This document shows, in pieces, positions 26,967 through 36,847 of a stretch of DNA of 64,000 nucleotides. Under the pieces are notes generated by a model that was not told the DNA's origin, ran no database searches, and saw only the letters and a program-made list of their open reading frames with translations. Position 1 is the stretch's first letter. Each line of letters begins with the position of its first letter. Both the position numbers and the translations under genes were made by a program. This DNA is from Niastella yeongjuensis (lineage in GTDB: Bacteria; Bacteroidota; Bacteroidia; Chitinophagales; Chitinophagaceae): assembly GCF_900110245.1 (NCBI RefSeq), contig NZ_FOCZ01000004.1, positions 558,001 through 622,000 of the forward strand, read 5' to 3'.

Positions 26967-28316
26967 ATGAAAATGAAAACTTCCTTACTGGTAGCTGTAT
27001 TATTTGCCACATCGCTTTCCGCCTCTTCACAAATTGGTAAAAGATTTCCCTCAGAACGAAAAGTAATAAAAGACCCGGTCACCGGCGTTCAACTTACCTT
27101 CCTGACAAGTACGCCCACCGGGGATGCGAAAATTTATCAAACCCATAACCAATGGACGGCCGACGGTCAATGGCTCATTTTCCGAAGCGGTCGTGTAAAG
27201 GGTGAGGTACTGGCGGTGAATGAAAAAACAGGCGACCAGGTTCAGGTGACAGAAGGTGGTTATACGGGTATGTTGTGTGTGGCCAGGAAATCGATGAAAT
27301 TGTACTACATGCACCCAATAGATACCAGCAAAAGAAACGGCGTCCTGCAGGTAGTTGAGACCGACCTGGCCAGGGTATTTGCCGATAGTAAAGCGGGCCA
27401 TATGCAAAAAGCATCCGTGTACCAACGTGTATGTGGAACCATTTCAGATTCCCTGAATGGCGGTGGAGATATGGGATTAGATGCAGATGAAACCCAGGTG
27501 TACTTTCGCGTTAGCCATTCCGAAGCTGCCAAACACCTGGCGCCTGGCACCAAACTGGAAAGTAATTTCGGTCCGCGTAACATGGGTGCCGGCCCATCGG
27601 GACTGGCCGGTATGAACCTTACCACCGGTGGCATCAAATATATAGTTTCCGTTCCCTTTCAAATAGGACATATTCAAACAAATCCCTGGGTGCCCGGTGA
27701 AATTGTTTTCTGCTGGGAAACCGGTGGTAAATCTCCCCAACGAACCTGGACGGTAATGGCCGACGGTACAGGGCTGCGGCCTTTGTATCCAGAATCGGAA
27801 TACGAATGGGTAACGCATGAAGCCGTTATTACCAAAGATGAAGTAGCCATGGCGATCATGGGTCACCGCAACATTCCCAAAACGATCAATAACACCACAG
27901 CAGGTACAGCGTGGAATGGCGTGAATCCCGGTCAGGAAGCAGCCTGGGGCCCTTCCGGAACACGTGAAAAGCCAACGGGTTTGGCCATTGTGAATTTGAG
28001 AACAAGAGAAATGGTAATTGCCGGACAAACAAAAAGCGGCAGTGGTTTATGGCATGTACATGGCTCTGCTGATGGACGCTGGGCAGTAGGCGATGATTTC
28101 TCGCGCAGCATTTATTTGATCGACCGGCATACCGGTGAAATGATCATGCTTTCCACGGGCCACAAAGCTACTGCAGGCGATCATCCGCACCCCACGATGA
28201 GCTCGGATGGTACGCGGATAGAGATTCAATCGGCCATGTTATCGGCAGATAATAAATCAATGAATATTTGCATTATTCCGGTACCGGAAGAGTGGTTGAA
28301 GCGGAAGTATAATTAG
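26967..28316 (+). CDS. Oligogalacturonate lyase (PL22-like), exported
   Basis: A protein of 449 residues with signal peptide (MKMKTSLLVAVLFATSLSASS). It resembles polysaccharide lyase family 22 throughout: GKRFPSERKVIKDPVTGVQL, KIYQTHNQWTADGQWLIFRS, YYMHPIDTSKR, VTHEAVITKDEVAMAIMGHR, GLWHVHGSADGRWAVGDDFS and DHPHPTMSSDGTRI. PL22 enzymes form a seven-bladed propeller and split unsaturated digalacturonate into 4-deoxy-5-keto-uronate units, using metal-binding histidines such as those in THNQW, GLWHVHG and HPHPT. Classical Ogl is cytoplasmic; the signal peptide here suggests a periplasmic version. It supports pectin or rhamnogalacturonan as the target of the whole region. Confidence 0.88.
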   Translation: MKMKTSLLVAVLFATSLSASSQIGKRFPSERKVIKDPVTGVQLTFLTSTPTGDAKIYQTHNQWTADGQWLIFRSGRVKGEVLAVNEKTGDQVQVTEGGYTGMLCVARKSMKLYYMHPIDTSKRNGVLQVVETDLARVFADSKAGHMQKASVYQRVCGTISDSLNGGGDMGLDADETQVYFRVSHSEAAKHLAPGTKLESNFGPRNMGAGPSGLAGMNLTTGGIKYIVSVPFQIGHIQTNPWVPGEIVFCWETGGKSPQRTWTVMADGTGLRPLYPESEYEWVTHEAVITKDEVAMAIMGHRNIPKTINNTTAGTAWNGVNPGQEAAWGPSGTREKPTGLAIVNLRTREMVIAGQTKSGSGLWHVHGSADGRWAVGDDFSRSIYLIDRHTGEMIMLSTGHKATAGDHPHPTMSSDGTRIEIQSAMLSADNKSMNICIIPVPEEWLKRKYN

Positions 28317-28475
28317 GGAATTGAACAACTAAGTGCTTTCTTTTAATAATAGAAATAGGTATTTATATATAATTTAAAATATTTGTATCCCCGCTCAGTA
28401 CCTCGTATAATTTATTGCGTACTTACGACGTATTGTAATTACTGATCTAAGTACCGAATCCATTATCCGAGATCC

Positions 28476-31145
28476 ATGAAACTGAGTATAAAAAGAAGGA
28501 TAGCCCTGAGCTTTTATTTCATGGGCTTTTTATTTATTGTCAATGGGGCCATAACCATCATTACCCTCAGGCATAACCATAAATTATCGAAAAGGATCAT
28601 TGATGAGGTATTGCCATCTGTAGAAGGCATAGATGATCTTAATGCGCTGGTACTGGAATCGAAAATGTGCACTACCAACTGGGTGTTTTTGCGCTCGAAT
28701 GAAAAAGACAAAGCGCTGCTCAGGAAAATCCACGATTTTAAATACATTTCTCTAAAGAAAAGGATAATTAGTCATACCACAGTTTGGGGAGAACAAGGTA
28801 TAACAGACAGCCTGCAAAAGGTGTTTGTAAGATATGAACAGCTGGAGCGGGCAGAAAAGGAGATCATGAATTCCTTACAGACGTTCAAAGACTATAATGA
28901 CCCGGTTGTAAAAATGGAAGCTCAACGAAAGCTGGAAGCCGAAGTGCTGCCGCAAACGGTTGCTATCATAAACTCCTTGCAGAACATACATAATCATGGC
29001 TGGAGGATTTATTTTCGCGCCAGCGAGAACCTGGAAAAAGCCAGAACAAGGCTGCGAACATTTATCATTACGCTGATCGCAACCTTTATCCTGATTGGAT
29101 GGCTGCAATCTGTATACCTGATCAAAAAGATCATTTCTCCTATAAATCGCATCCGTGACATTGTGAATGACATGGGAAAAGGCATCACCTGCAAATTAAC
29201 CCATCACACTACCACTGATGAAATTGGTGAAATGGTTATAGCGGTAAACAATTTATCGGAAAAACTGCAAGTGACCAGTTTATTTGCCCATGAAATAGGA
29301 AAAAGAAATTTTGAAATTCCATTCCACCCCCTTGGAGAAGAAGATACGCTGGGAAAAGCACTTATCGCTATGCGCGATAAACTGAAAACCAGTGAAGAGG
29401 AATTGACGACGGCATCTGCCAACCTGTATAAAAAAGACCAGTTGATGCAGGCAGTCACCGAGGCTACCCATGAACTTATTTCCAATGACCGCTTAGACGA
29501 AGCCGTTGGCAAAACAATTCGTTCACTGGGCAAAGGCATCGATGTTGACCAGGTTAATATTTATAAAATGCGCCACAATGAAAAAGACGGACTTATCTAT
29601 GCCGACACTTTTATGCGGTGGTCGAGCTGTACCGACAGAATAGAGGCGCAGCCGCCGGTTTATTACAGTTTCAATATGATGCCTCATGTCTACAACGTGT
29701 TAAAAAATAACGGCATTTATTTTCGTTTTACCAGGCATGTAGAAGACATTACATTGAAACGGATATTTGAAAACAGGAACATTGGTTCAGTGGCAGCCAT
29801 TCCCATTTTTATAAAAGACCGGTTCTGGGGGTTTGTTGCTTTAAGTAATTGTTACGAAAGATCATGGACAGAAACGGAATTCTCGATCCTTAAATCATTT
29901 GCCATTACCTTCGGAGCCGCCATCGAGCGCATTCAAATGGAGCAGCAGTTGATTTTAGCAAAAGACAATGCGGAGGCAGCCAGCAAAGCAAAAAGTGATT
30001 TCATGGCCAATATGAGCCACGAATTGCGTACGCCCATGAATGGCATTATTGGCTTCACCGAACTGGTATTGACCACAAATATGCCCAAAACACAACGTGA
30101 TTATTTAAAGAACGTAAGCAAATCGGCGTACAACCTGCTGAACATCATTAACGACATTCTTGATTTTTCAAAAATTGAAGCCGGTAAGATGTTGATCGAT
30201 GAATTACCTTTTGATTTGTCGGGGCTGGTAGAAGAGACCGTAGAGATGTTATCCATTAAAGCAGCAGAAAAAGAACTGGAAGTAGTCTGTTCAATAAACC
30301 CGGCACTTCCCTCGCAATTGATTGGCGATCCACTTCGCACAAAACAGGTATTGACGAATTTAATAGGTAATGCCGTTAAATTTACTTCACAAGGTGAGGT
30401 ATTGATAATGGTGCAGCCGAACTATATCTACAACAGCCATGGAAATACGTATATAGACATCGATATCACCGTAAAAGATACCGGCATTGGCATTCCTGAA
30501 AACAAACTCCATGCAATTTTTGACAGCTTTACCCAGGCAGATAACTCAACTACCCGCAAGTATGGAGGCACCGGTTTGGGGCTTACTATTTCAAAACGGC
30601 TGGTAGAATTAATGGGCGGCCGTTTAACGGTAGATAGTGTTCCCGGTAAAGGCAGCAGCTTTACATTCAGTATGGCCTTCAAAGTAGCCAATACAACCTC
30701 CCCTGTTGCCTTTGAAAGCGGATATAAAGATCCTTTTCCAATGTTTGAAACCATACCAGATATAACCAGGATATTGGTGGTGGAAGATGAACCAATGAAT
30801 ATGTTATTGATCTCCGAAGTGCTGCGAAAAATGGGACTGGAAGTAATAAAGGCCGGAAATGGTAAAGAGGCTATTGACATGGTAACAAAGCATATGCCCG
30901 CCATGGTGTTTATGGATGTTAATTTGCCTGTAATGGACGGCTTTACTGCCACGAGGCATATCCGGGCACTAAAAACAACCCATAATAATATTCCTATTAT
31001 AGCATTAACAGCCGACGCCATGGACGAAGACAAGCAGCGATGCCTGGAATCGGGCATGAATGATTATATCTCCAAGCCATTTAAGCTGGAAGAGATCCAC
31101 GCAATTATCGGTAAATATGCAGGAAGTTTAGCAAAGATCAGGTAG
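28476..31145 (+). CDS. Hybrid sensor histidine kinase (HAMP-GAF-HisKA-HATPase-REC)
   Basis: A protein of 889 residues in the inner membrane. It has two membrane segments (about 10-30 and 190-212) flanking a helical periplasmic sensor of four-helix-bundle type, a HAMP linker (about 213-265), a GAF domain (about 325-480), the phospho-acceptor domain with His515 in [14 protein letters not shown], an ATPase with N, G1 and G2 boxes ([33 protein letters not shown]), and a C-terminal receiver with Asp814 in [12 protein letters not shown]. The stop codon abuts the stop of topB on the other strand. Its signal is unknown, and no DNA-binding output domain is present, so it needs a separate partner. Confidence 0.93.
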   Translation: MKLSIKRRIALSFYFMGFLFIVNGAITIITLRHNHKLSKRIIDEVLPSVEGIDDLNALVLESKMCTTNWVFLRSNEKDKALLRKIHDFKYISLKKRIISHTTVWGEQGITDSLQKVFVRYEQLERAEKEIMNSLQTFKDYNDPVVKMEAQRKLEAEVLPQTVAIINSLQNIHNHGWRIYFRASENLEKARTRLRTFIITLIATFILIGWLQSVYLIKKIISPINRIRDIVNDMGKGITCKLTHHTTTDEIGEMVIAVNNLSEKLQVTSLFAHEIGKRNFEIPFHPLGEEDTLGKALIAMRDKLKTSEEELTTASANLYKKDQLMQAVTEATHELISNDRLDEAVGKTIRSLGKGIDVDQVNIYKMRHNEKDGLIYADTFMRWSSCTDRIEAQPPVYYSFNMMPHVYNVLKNNGIYFRFTRHVEDITLKRIFENRNIGSVAAIPIFIKDRFWGFVALSNCYERSWTETEFSILKSFAITFGAAIERIQMEQQLILAKDNAEAASKAKSDFMANMSHELRTPMNGIIGFTELVLTTNMPKTQRDYLKNVSKSAYNLLNIINDILDFSKIEAGKMLIDELPFDLSGLVEETVEMLSIKAAEKELEVVCSINPALPSQLIGDPLRTKQVLTNLIGNAVKFTSQGEVLIMVQPNYIYNSHGNTYIDIDITVKDTGIGIPENKLHAIFDSFTQADNSTTRKYGGTGLGLTISKRLVELMGGRLTVDSVPGKGSSFTFSMAFKVANTTSPVAFESGYKDPFPMFETIPDITRILVVEDEPMNMLLISEVLRKMGLEVIKAGNGKEAIDMVTKHMPAMVFMDVNLPVMDGFTATRHIRALKTTHNNIPIIALTADAMDEDKQRCLESGMNDYISKPFKLEEIHAIIGKYAGSLAKIR

Positions 31146-33275
31146 CTATTCTATCACCAGCTCAAAAGCATCATTCAAAATCAATTTCCCTTCCTGCTCA
31201 GCGCCGGCAACTTTCCACCCTTTCGCCTTACCTGTTTTCCCCTTCGTTAACAGATCGGCGATTTGTTTATCGGTGAGTTTTTTACCAAACACTTCAAAAG
31301 GAACTTTAAAACCACAGACCTTGAAGTTGGCGCAGCCGTAAGCGGTATTGCCTTTCTTCAACGGATGCGATTTGCATTTGGGGCATTGCTGTTCATCAAT
31401 GGTCACTGCTTTTTTCGGCTCCTTGGGTTTGGGTTCTTTTTTAGGTTTGTCGGCAGATTCCTTTTCCTTTTTCTCCGGCTGCGCTTCCACAACAGTAATC
31501 GATCTGTACGTAGCCGTTTTTACTTCTACCGTAAGGTCGATCACCATTTGGATCAGCTCCTGTTTGAACGTGTCTTTTGGATATTCGCCTTTTTCTATGA
31601 GGCGTAATTTACGTTCCCAGATCCCTGTGAGTTCGGGACTCTTGAGCAATTCAGTCTGGATGGTATCTATCAAATCGATACCGGTTTGCGTAGCGTAAAT
31701 ATTTTTCTTCTTTTTCTCTATATACTTGCGACGGAAGAGCGTTTCTATAATATTCGCGCGGGTAGAAGGACGGCCAATGCCATTGTCTTTCATCAGTTCG
31801 CGCATTTCTTCATCATCTACCTGTTTACCGGCTGTTTCCATAGCGCGCAACAGCGTAGCTTCGGTATAAGCTTTGGGTGGAGATGTTTTTCCTTTATGGA
31901 TCCGCGGCGTATGCGGACCACTCTCCCCTACCACAAACAGGGGCAACACCTTTTCTTCCTCTTCTTCTTTTTCTTTCTCTGTTTTTACATCATTGGCATA
32001 CACTTCCCGCCAGCCTAATTCCAGAATTTGTTTACCGGTTACTTTAAAAGGCACCTGTCCTACTTTGCCCAATACGGTGGTGTTGCTGATCTTACATTCA
32101 GGGTAGAACGCTGCAATGAACCGGCGTGCCACCAGGTCATAAATACGTTTCTCCTCAGGGGAAAGATTGGAAGGATATACGCCTGTAGGAATGATGGCAT
32201 GGTGATCGGTCACCTTCTTATCGTCGAAAACTGTTTTTAATTTGGGAATGGGATTAGCCAGAATGGGCGCCGTTAAAGCCGCATAAGGCGTCAGGTCGCG
32301 CATGATGCCTTCTATTTTGGGATGCAGGTCTTCCGAGAGATAGGTGGTATCAACCCTGGGGTATGTGACCATTTTCTTCTCGTACAGGCTCTGAATATAT
32401 TTCAGGGTATCATCTGCAGAATAAGCAAATTTTTTGTTGGCTTCCACCTGCAGGGCCGTCAGGTCGAACAAACGGGGATTGCCTTCTTTCCCTTCTTTCT
32501 TTTCAAATGAGGTGATCTCGAAGGGGTGTTCTTTCAAATAGGCCAGGCCTTTCTCTGCCCGGTCAAGCACCTTGATGCGGTCTATGGTAGCCGTGAATTC
32601 CACCTCGCGGTAGATTGTTTTTAACTCCCAGTATTCTTCTGAAACAAAGGCGTTGATCTCTTTCTGCCGCGCCACAATCATCGCCAGTGTGGGCGTTTGC
32701 ACCCTGCCAATAGACAGAACGGTTTTACCGGAGGCAAATTTCTTGGTGAACAGGCGGGTGGCGTTCATGCCCAGCAACCAGTCGCCAATAGCACGGGCGC
32801 TGCCTGCTGCGTATAAATTATCGTATTGAGTGGAATCTTTTAGCTTATTGAAACCTTCGCGGATGGCATCTTCTGTCAGGGAGGAGATCCATAGCCTTTT
32901 AACGGGCGCATTGCATTGGGCTTTGAGCAAAACCCAGCGTTGGATCAGTTCCCCTTCCTGGCCGGCGTCACCACAGTTGATCACTTCTTCACATCCCTGT
33001 ACCAGTTGTTCTATGACCTTGAATTGCTTTTGTACGCCATCGTTGGGAATGAGTTTGATGCCAAAGTTTGACGGGATCATGGGCAGGTCTTCCAGGCGCC
33101 AGTATTTCCACTGATCGGTATAATCATGGGGTTCCTTCAGGGTACAAAAATGCCCAAAGGTCCAGGTTACCTGGTACCCGTTGCCCTCTAAATAACCATC
33201 CTTTTTCTGTTTGGCGCCAATAACTGCTGCAATGTCTCTGGCCACGCTTGGCTTTTCAGCAATGCATACCTTCAT
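31146..33275 (-). CDS. topB: DNA topoisomerase III
   Basis: A type IA topoisomerase of 709 residues from ATG 33275; a TTG 18 bases upstream is less likely. The Toprim domain starts at once (MKVCIAEKPSVARDIAAVIG), with INCGDAGQEGELIQRW carrying the metal-binding acids. The later blocks include SIGRVQTPTLAMIVARQ, the active-site tyrosine region VTYPRVDTTYLSEDL, and DNGIGRPSTRANIIETLFRR. The C-terminus has a lysine/glutamate-rich linker and a four-cysteine zinc ribbon (CPKCKSHPLKKGN, then CANFKVCGF). It decatenates DNA and resolves replication and recombination intermediates. It looks chromosomal; no plasmid or conjugative genes are near. Confidence 0.95.
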   Translation of the reverse strand: MKVCIAEKPSVARDIAAVIGAKQKKDGYLEGNGYQVTWTFGHFCTLKEPHDYTDQWKYWRLEDLPMIPSNFGIKLIPNDGVQKQFKVIEQLVQGCEEVINCGDAGQEGELIQRWVLLKAQCNAPVKRLWISSLTEDAIREGFNKLKDSTQYDNLYAAGSARAIGDWLLGMNATRLFTKKFASGKTVLSIGRVQTPTLAMIVARQKEINAFVSEEYWELKTIYREVEFTATIDRIKVLDRAEKGLAYLKEHPFEITSFEKKEGKEGNPRLFDLTALQVEANKKFAYSADDTLKYIQSLYEKKMVTYPRVDTTYLSEDLHPKIEGIMRDLTPYAALTAPILANPIPKLKTVFDDKKVTDHHAIIPTGVYPSNLSPEEKRIYDLVARRFIAAFYPECKISNTTVLGKVGQVPFKVTGKQILELGWREVYANDVKTEKEKEEEEEKVLPLFVVGESGPHTPRIHKGKTSPPKAYTEATLLRAMETAGKQVDDEEMRELMKDNGIGRPSTRANIIETLFRRKYIEKKKKNIYATQTGIDLIDTIQTELLKSPELTGIWERKLRLIEKGEYPKDTFKQELIQMVIDLTVEVKTATYRSITVVEAQPEKKEKESADKPKKEPKPKEPKKAVTIDEQQCPKCKSHPLKKGNTAYGCANFKVCGFKVPFEVFGKKLTDKQIADLLTKGKTGKAKGWKVAGAEQEGKLILNDAFELVIE

Positions 33276-33305
33276 AGTAATTGAAAAGGGCAAATGTCGT
33301 AAAAA

Positions 33306-33644
33306 TTACGACAAATGACGAGCTATAACTGCCGGATCTATAGCATGATGCGAAGAGGTGTACACCACTTGTTTGTCTTTCAACACAATGATCTGGGGCG
33401 ACTGATGGGTAACCTTTAACTCCTTGGCTATCAGGTTAGAAATAGGCCGAAAGCTCAGTAAATCGAGGTAATTGAAGTCAACCTTGCCTTCCAGTTGCCC
33501 GTAACCCTCTTTCAAGCGGTGTTTTGCATGGGCGCTGATGCCACAGGTAGTGCTGTCTTTGAAGATGATCTGAGGTTTTGTTGCCGAATTTTCCAAAAGG
33601 GTATAGAAATCTTCTATCTCCTCCACTCTTTTCCAACTATTCAT
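33306..33644 (-). CDS. ytxJ: Bacilliredoxin-like monothiol protein (YtxJ/BrxC family)
   Basis: A protein of 112 residues with a thioredoxin-like fold. The active-site cysteine is Cys34 in FKDSTTCGIS, where the family has a single Cys. The blocks NYLDLLSFRPISNLIAKEL, SPQIIVLKDKQVVYTSSHHA are diagnostic. The family reduces bacillithiol mixed disulfides, and bacillithiol is made by many Bacteroidota. It lies 30 bases upstream of topB on the same strand; co-transcription is possible but a functional link is not evident. Confidence 0.88.
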   Translation of the reverse strand: MNSWKRVEEIEDFYTLLENSATKPQIIFKDSTTCGISAHAKHRLKEGYGQLEGKVDFNYLDLLSFRPISNLIAKELKVTHQSPQIIVLKDKQVVYTSSHHAIDPAVIARHLS

Positions 33645-33755
33645 GCTGTAAAATAAATATTTAAATTAATATGACTATGTATATAACACCCTGGGAAGCC
33701 TTTTGTTCGATGGCGCCGCCTGGCGTATTTCTTGAAGCAAAATAGGAAAAAGCTT

Positions 33756-33953
33756 ATGAACAGCCAGCAGGAAAAACTCCCTAAAACCATTGTGATCACG
33801 GGCGCATCCAGCGGTGTTGGCAAGGCGATGGCCTGGGAACTGGCACAACAGAAGAACCGGCTGGTACTGGCGGCACCATCGAGCAGCCATTTTCTTAGCA
33901 GAATTGGAAGCCTGTATCAAATTGGCTCACGAAGAATAAAGGCATTATTATAG
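33756..33953 (+). pseudogene. Truncated short-chain dehydrogenase, N-terminal fragment
   Basis: From ATG 33756 the frame gives 65 residues. The first 40 are the nucleotide-binding start of an SDR (TIVITGASSGVGKAMAWELA, then NRLVLAAPSS). After that the similarity ends and the frame stops, with a strong terminator just behind it. The catalytic Tyr/Lys part, about 200 residues, is missing. It is a degraded gene; an upstream ATG at 33732 exists. Confidence 0.75.
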
Positions 33954-33998
33954 AAGAAAGAGGGCTCCCGCCAGTTGGCAGGGGCCCTCTTTCTTTTA
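33954..33998 (+). terminator. Rho-independent terminator behind the SDR fragment
   Basis: A 19-base stem (33955-33973 region against 33977-33995) with one wobble and one mismatch closes a four-base loop (agtt). It is followed by T-rich sequence. Both arms carry aagaaagagggc/gccctctttctt, so it may work on both strands. Confidence 0.85.
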
Positions 33999-34099
33999 CT
34001 TAAAGTAGCTGTTGTGTTTTGACCATTTCAGACAAGCAAATTGACCACCCTGGTCTAACAACAGGATTGGCAGAAATGGAAATTTGCTGAAAAAAATGC

Positions 34100-34731
34100 A
34101 TGGAAAATTTAACTAACAAGGTTATTGTAATTACAGGCGCAAGCAGCGGAATAGGAGCGGCAGCTGCAAAAAAACTATCCGGAACGGACGGGAAGAGATT
34201 AACCTCGTAGTTTCAGGCGCCATCAACCAATTTGGAAAGGTTGATGTGTTATGGAACAATGCAGCCATTATGCCTTTGTCATTTTTTGAAGAAGGAAAGG
34301 TAGATGAATGGGAACGCATGATCGACATTAATATCAAAGGAGTGCTTTATGGCATCCATGCTGTATTGCCAACCATGCTGTCAAATGGTTCTGGTCACAT
34401 CGTTACAACCTCGTCAGTTGGTGGACTGAAAACATTTCCTTCCGGCGGAGTATACGGATGCACTAAATTTGCAGTAAGGGCAATAATGGATACCCTGCGA
34501 CAGGAAGTAGCAGGCAAGGTCAAAGTAACGACGATCTATCCCGGATCAGTTACAACAGAACTTGGACATGACATTACCAGCGAAAAAGTATTTTCCATGC
34601 TCAGCAGCTACGGTAAATGGACAAGGCTCGATGCAGACGCCATTGCAGATGCTTTTATTTATGCCATCAGTCAGCCAGGAAACGTTGCGGTAAATGATCT
34701 GATCATCAGGCCATCAGATCAGCCCTTGTAA
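34100..34731 (+). pseudogene. Short-chain dehydrogenase with internal deletion and frameshift
   Basis: ATG 34100 opens an SDR N-terminus (NKVIVITGASSGIGAAAAKK) that shifts frame and stops at 34210. In another frame, from about 34186, the protein resumes as INQFGKVDVLWNNAAIMPL and runs to 34731 with the NNAA motif, the catalytic segment YGCTKFAVRAIM (Tyr and Lys spaced by three) and TIYPGSVTTEL. About 45 residues between the Rossmann start and the NNAA block are missing. A GTG at 34246 could start the rump, but it would lack the cofactor-binding turn, so function is unlikely. It precedes a broken AraC gene by 11 bases. Confidence 0.85.
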
Positions 34732-34742
34732 ATAAAACAGGT

Positions 34743-35558
34743 ATGTTGAAGTTGGACGGAGCAATAACCTATCATTCAGACACCGAATCACATCATTCGC
34801 AAGAGGAATGCATTCACGCACATGTCCTTTGTCACATCATTGACGGTGAACTGAAAATGCAGGACATCGAAGGCGAAAAAATTTATGTTAAAGGAGATAC
34901 GTTTTTGATCCGAAAGAACTACCTGGTTAAGTGCGAAAAACGGCCTTCTAATAAAGGAGGCCGTTATCAAATTATCTTTGTGGTGCTTTCTCCTGAACTG
35001 TTGCAGGATTATTTAGTGTCAAAGGATCTACCCTCTTTTGTAAATGACACAGACAACCATCCATCCGTTATTGTGCTTCAACCCAAACCTGCCATGCAGG
35101 GCTTACTGGAATCATTGCTAAGCTATCACACAAACAATTATCAGCCAGGTCCTGCGCTGTTAAGAAGTAAATTAAACGAAACAATATAAGCGATTATTGA
35201 ACAGGATCCGTATCATTTTAAATGGATGTTTCAGCCAGATCAATATATCAAACTTGATCTGGTTGTTTTCATGGAAAGGAATTTTAGATTCAATATTCCC
35301 ATCAGTAAGTTCGCAGAATTATCGGGTCGCAGCCTCTCCACTTTCCAAAGAGATTTTAAAAAGGAATTCGGCATGACAGCCAATACCTGGCTCCGTAAAA
35401 GAAGGTTGCAGGCCGCCAGTCAATTACTGAAAGAAAATAAAAAACCCTCAGACATCTATCTCTCGCTGGGCTTCGAAGATCTGAGCCATTTTTCCAGAAG
35501 CTACAAACAGGAATTTAATGTGTCCCCCTCAAAAACCGGTTCCGGGGAAGGGCTATAA
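34743..35558 (+). pseudogene. AraC-family regulator interrupted by one in-frame TAA
   Basis: The frame from ATG 34743 encodes a cupin-like sensor domain (ECIHAHVLCHIIDGELKMQD) and stops at TAA 35187-35189. The same frame continues without a shift through AIIEQDPYHFKWMFQPDQYI to 35558, with both AraC helix-turn-helix motifs (FAELSGRSLSTFQRDFKKEF and YLSLGFEDLSHFSRSYKQEF). Joined, it is 271 residues, the normal AraC length, so one point mutation splits it. It probably regulated the broken SDR just upstream. A sequencing error or recoding cannot be excluded. Confidence 0.88.
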
Positions 35559-35589
35559 AAGAAAAAAGTCCTCTGTAGAAACAGACGAC
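35557..35589 (-). terminator. Minus-strand intrinsic terminator
   Basis: Read on the minus strand, GTCGTCTGT-TTCT-ACAGAGGAC (35568-35589) forms a nine-pair stem with one G-G mismatch, followed by TTTTTTCTTTT. It would end a transcript coming from the thioesterase side. Confidence 0.65.
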
Positions 35590-35870
35590 CTCTAACGATT
35601 GCTTGCCATATGAAAAAAAAGATAGATCTAATTCGTGTGAAGCTTTAAGCTTCGTGGTAGCTGCTCATTTTCTTCTTCTCTTTACTCTGCTACCGTTGTT
35701 GATGATGTAAAAGTACAGCGAGACCGGGCGCGTTCCTAACCAGCTTTTTGCCGGTTTTATGATGGCAAAGACTGCAAAAAATTTGCAAAACCGTGTCCAA
35801 CAAGGGTTTAAACCCATTTTCCTATTGGTAGCCAACGCGTTTTAGCAACTAAAAAAACGCAGATTTTCAC
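35590..35870 (-). ncRNA. Candidate small transcript or 3' region with a palindrome
   Basis: This is a 319-base spacer without a normal gene. It ends (minus strand) in the terminator above. It holds a perfect palindrome GAAGCTTTAAGCTTC (35639-35653) and, on the minus strand, an A/G-rich stretch just ahead of a seven-codon frame MSSYHEA (35668-35645). On the plus strand there is a 12-codon frame MKKKIDLIRVKL (35610-35648). It may be an independent small RNA or leader, or simply the 3' untranslated part of the thioesterase mRNA. I recognise no known RNA family. Confidence 0.3.
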
Positions 35871-35877
35871 CAGTTTT

Positions 35878-36297
35878 CTATAATTGTCCATCCCATTCAG
35901 GTGCATCGGCCAGTTTATCGAGCAAATTTTCGGGTAAAAAGGGCCGGCCATTGGCGCCTACGCAGGTTCCGGAGAATACAGCCTTTGTTACCACTTTATT
36001 ATTCAACAGAATGGTTTGTTTAAAATGCAGGACCGATTTATTGGTTTTATCTACCATGGGGCTGCAGGTAACAATGAATTCATCGCCCTTTTTCAATGAC
36101 CGTACGAACTGCAGGGTGTATTTCGATAACACCATATTCACCCCGTTCTCTGCTTCCTTTATAAAATCAAAACCGAGTACTTCTTTAATGTAATCGTGCC
36201 GGCACCACTCCATATAAAATGGATAATATAATCCATCCATGATATTCTGAAAATCGATGTGTTCGTCTTTCGCCGTGTAGGTCTTTGAAAATTCCAT
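35878..36297 (-). CDS. Acyl-CoA thioesterase-like hotdog-fold protein
   Basis: A protein of 139 residues, the usual size of single-domain 4-hydroxybenzoyl-CoA-thioesterase-like hotdog proteins. The N-terminal block HIDFQNIMDGLYYPFYMEWC matches the position where these enzymes have the catalytic Asp and the central helix (here D-F-Q-N-I-M-D-G-L). Strands follow (MVLSKYTLQFVRSLKKGDEF and KSVLHFKQTILLNNKVVTKA). It likely hydrolyses an acyl-CoA; the substrate is unknown. Monocistronic by position. Confidence 0.75.
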   Translation of the reverse strand: MEFSKTYTAKDEHIDFQNIMDGLYYPFYMEWCRHDYIKEVLGFDFIKEAENGVNMVLSKYTLQFVRSLKKGDEFIVTCSPMVDKTNKSVLHFKQTILLNNKVVTKAVFSGTCVGANGRPFLPENLLDKLADAPEWDGQL

Positions 36298-36487
36298 AAG
36301 ATAGTATTGTAATTAATGGCGGCAAAAGTAAATGATTCCCTGTTTACCAACATTGTTGGATTGTTAAATGAGGCAATGATGTTCAACAAACCCCGGCCTG
36401 GATAATTGATTCCACGAATTGTTGCGCCTGCAAGGCAATACCGGCTGGCATAATTAATGTGCGAAATAGCGTATAAAAATCAATATT

Positions 36488-36805
36488 ATGGCAGGACGTG
36501 GAGATAAAAACAAACAAGGTGGACAGGCATTCGCCGACAACCGCCCAACGGAAAAGAAACCAGCAAATCGCAAATCATACGATCTGGTGGTAGATGATGT
36601 TCCCTACCTGGTAAGTGCAGAAGCATTTACATATAATGATGAACAGAGATATTACGTAACCGTTAATGGCGGGCCTCAACATGTATTTATCTGGGACACT
36701 GACTTAAAGCGACTGACTGCATTAGACACCGATGAAGATTCCGCTACCTTACCGGAAGCGCTCGAAGAGGCCCTCAGCAAAAAGCTACAACAGGAAACCG
36801 CTTGA
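36488..36805 (+). CDS. Hypothetical protein, small and acidic at the C-terminus
   Basis: A protein of 105 residues that I do not assign to a characterized family. The first 30 residues are charged and probably disordered (MAGRGDKNKQGGQAFADNRP). The rest alternates strands and turns (YDLVVDDVPYLVSAEAFTYN, YYVTVNGGPQHVFIWDTDL) and ends in an acidic helix (ATLPEALEEALSKKLQQ). There is no signal peptide or membrane segment. It stands alone, upstream of a gene relic. Confidence 0.7.
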   Translation: MAGRGDKNKQGGQAFADNRPTEKKPANRKSYDLVVDDVPYLVSAEAFTYNDEQRYYVTVNGGPQHVFIWDTDLKRLTALDTDEDSATLPEALEEALSKKLQQETA

Positions 36806-36847
36806 GGATATTTAAATAAACCTGTTAAAAAAGAAACCGGCCCTTAA

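Noticed and set aside
30428-31057. Minus-strand open frame of 209 codons opposite the histidine kinase
   Set aside because: It mirrors the conserved ATPase and receiver domains of the kinase and shows no protein features of its own.
31146-33275. topB taken as a sign of a conjugative element
   Set aside because: No relaxase, Tra genes, integrase or att-like repeats are nearby; neighbours are ordinary chromosomal genes.
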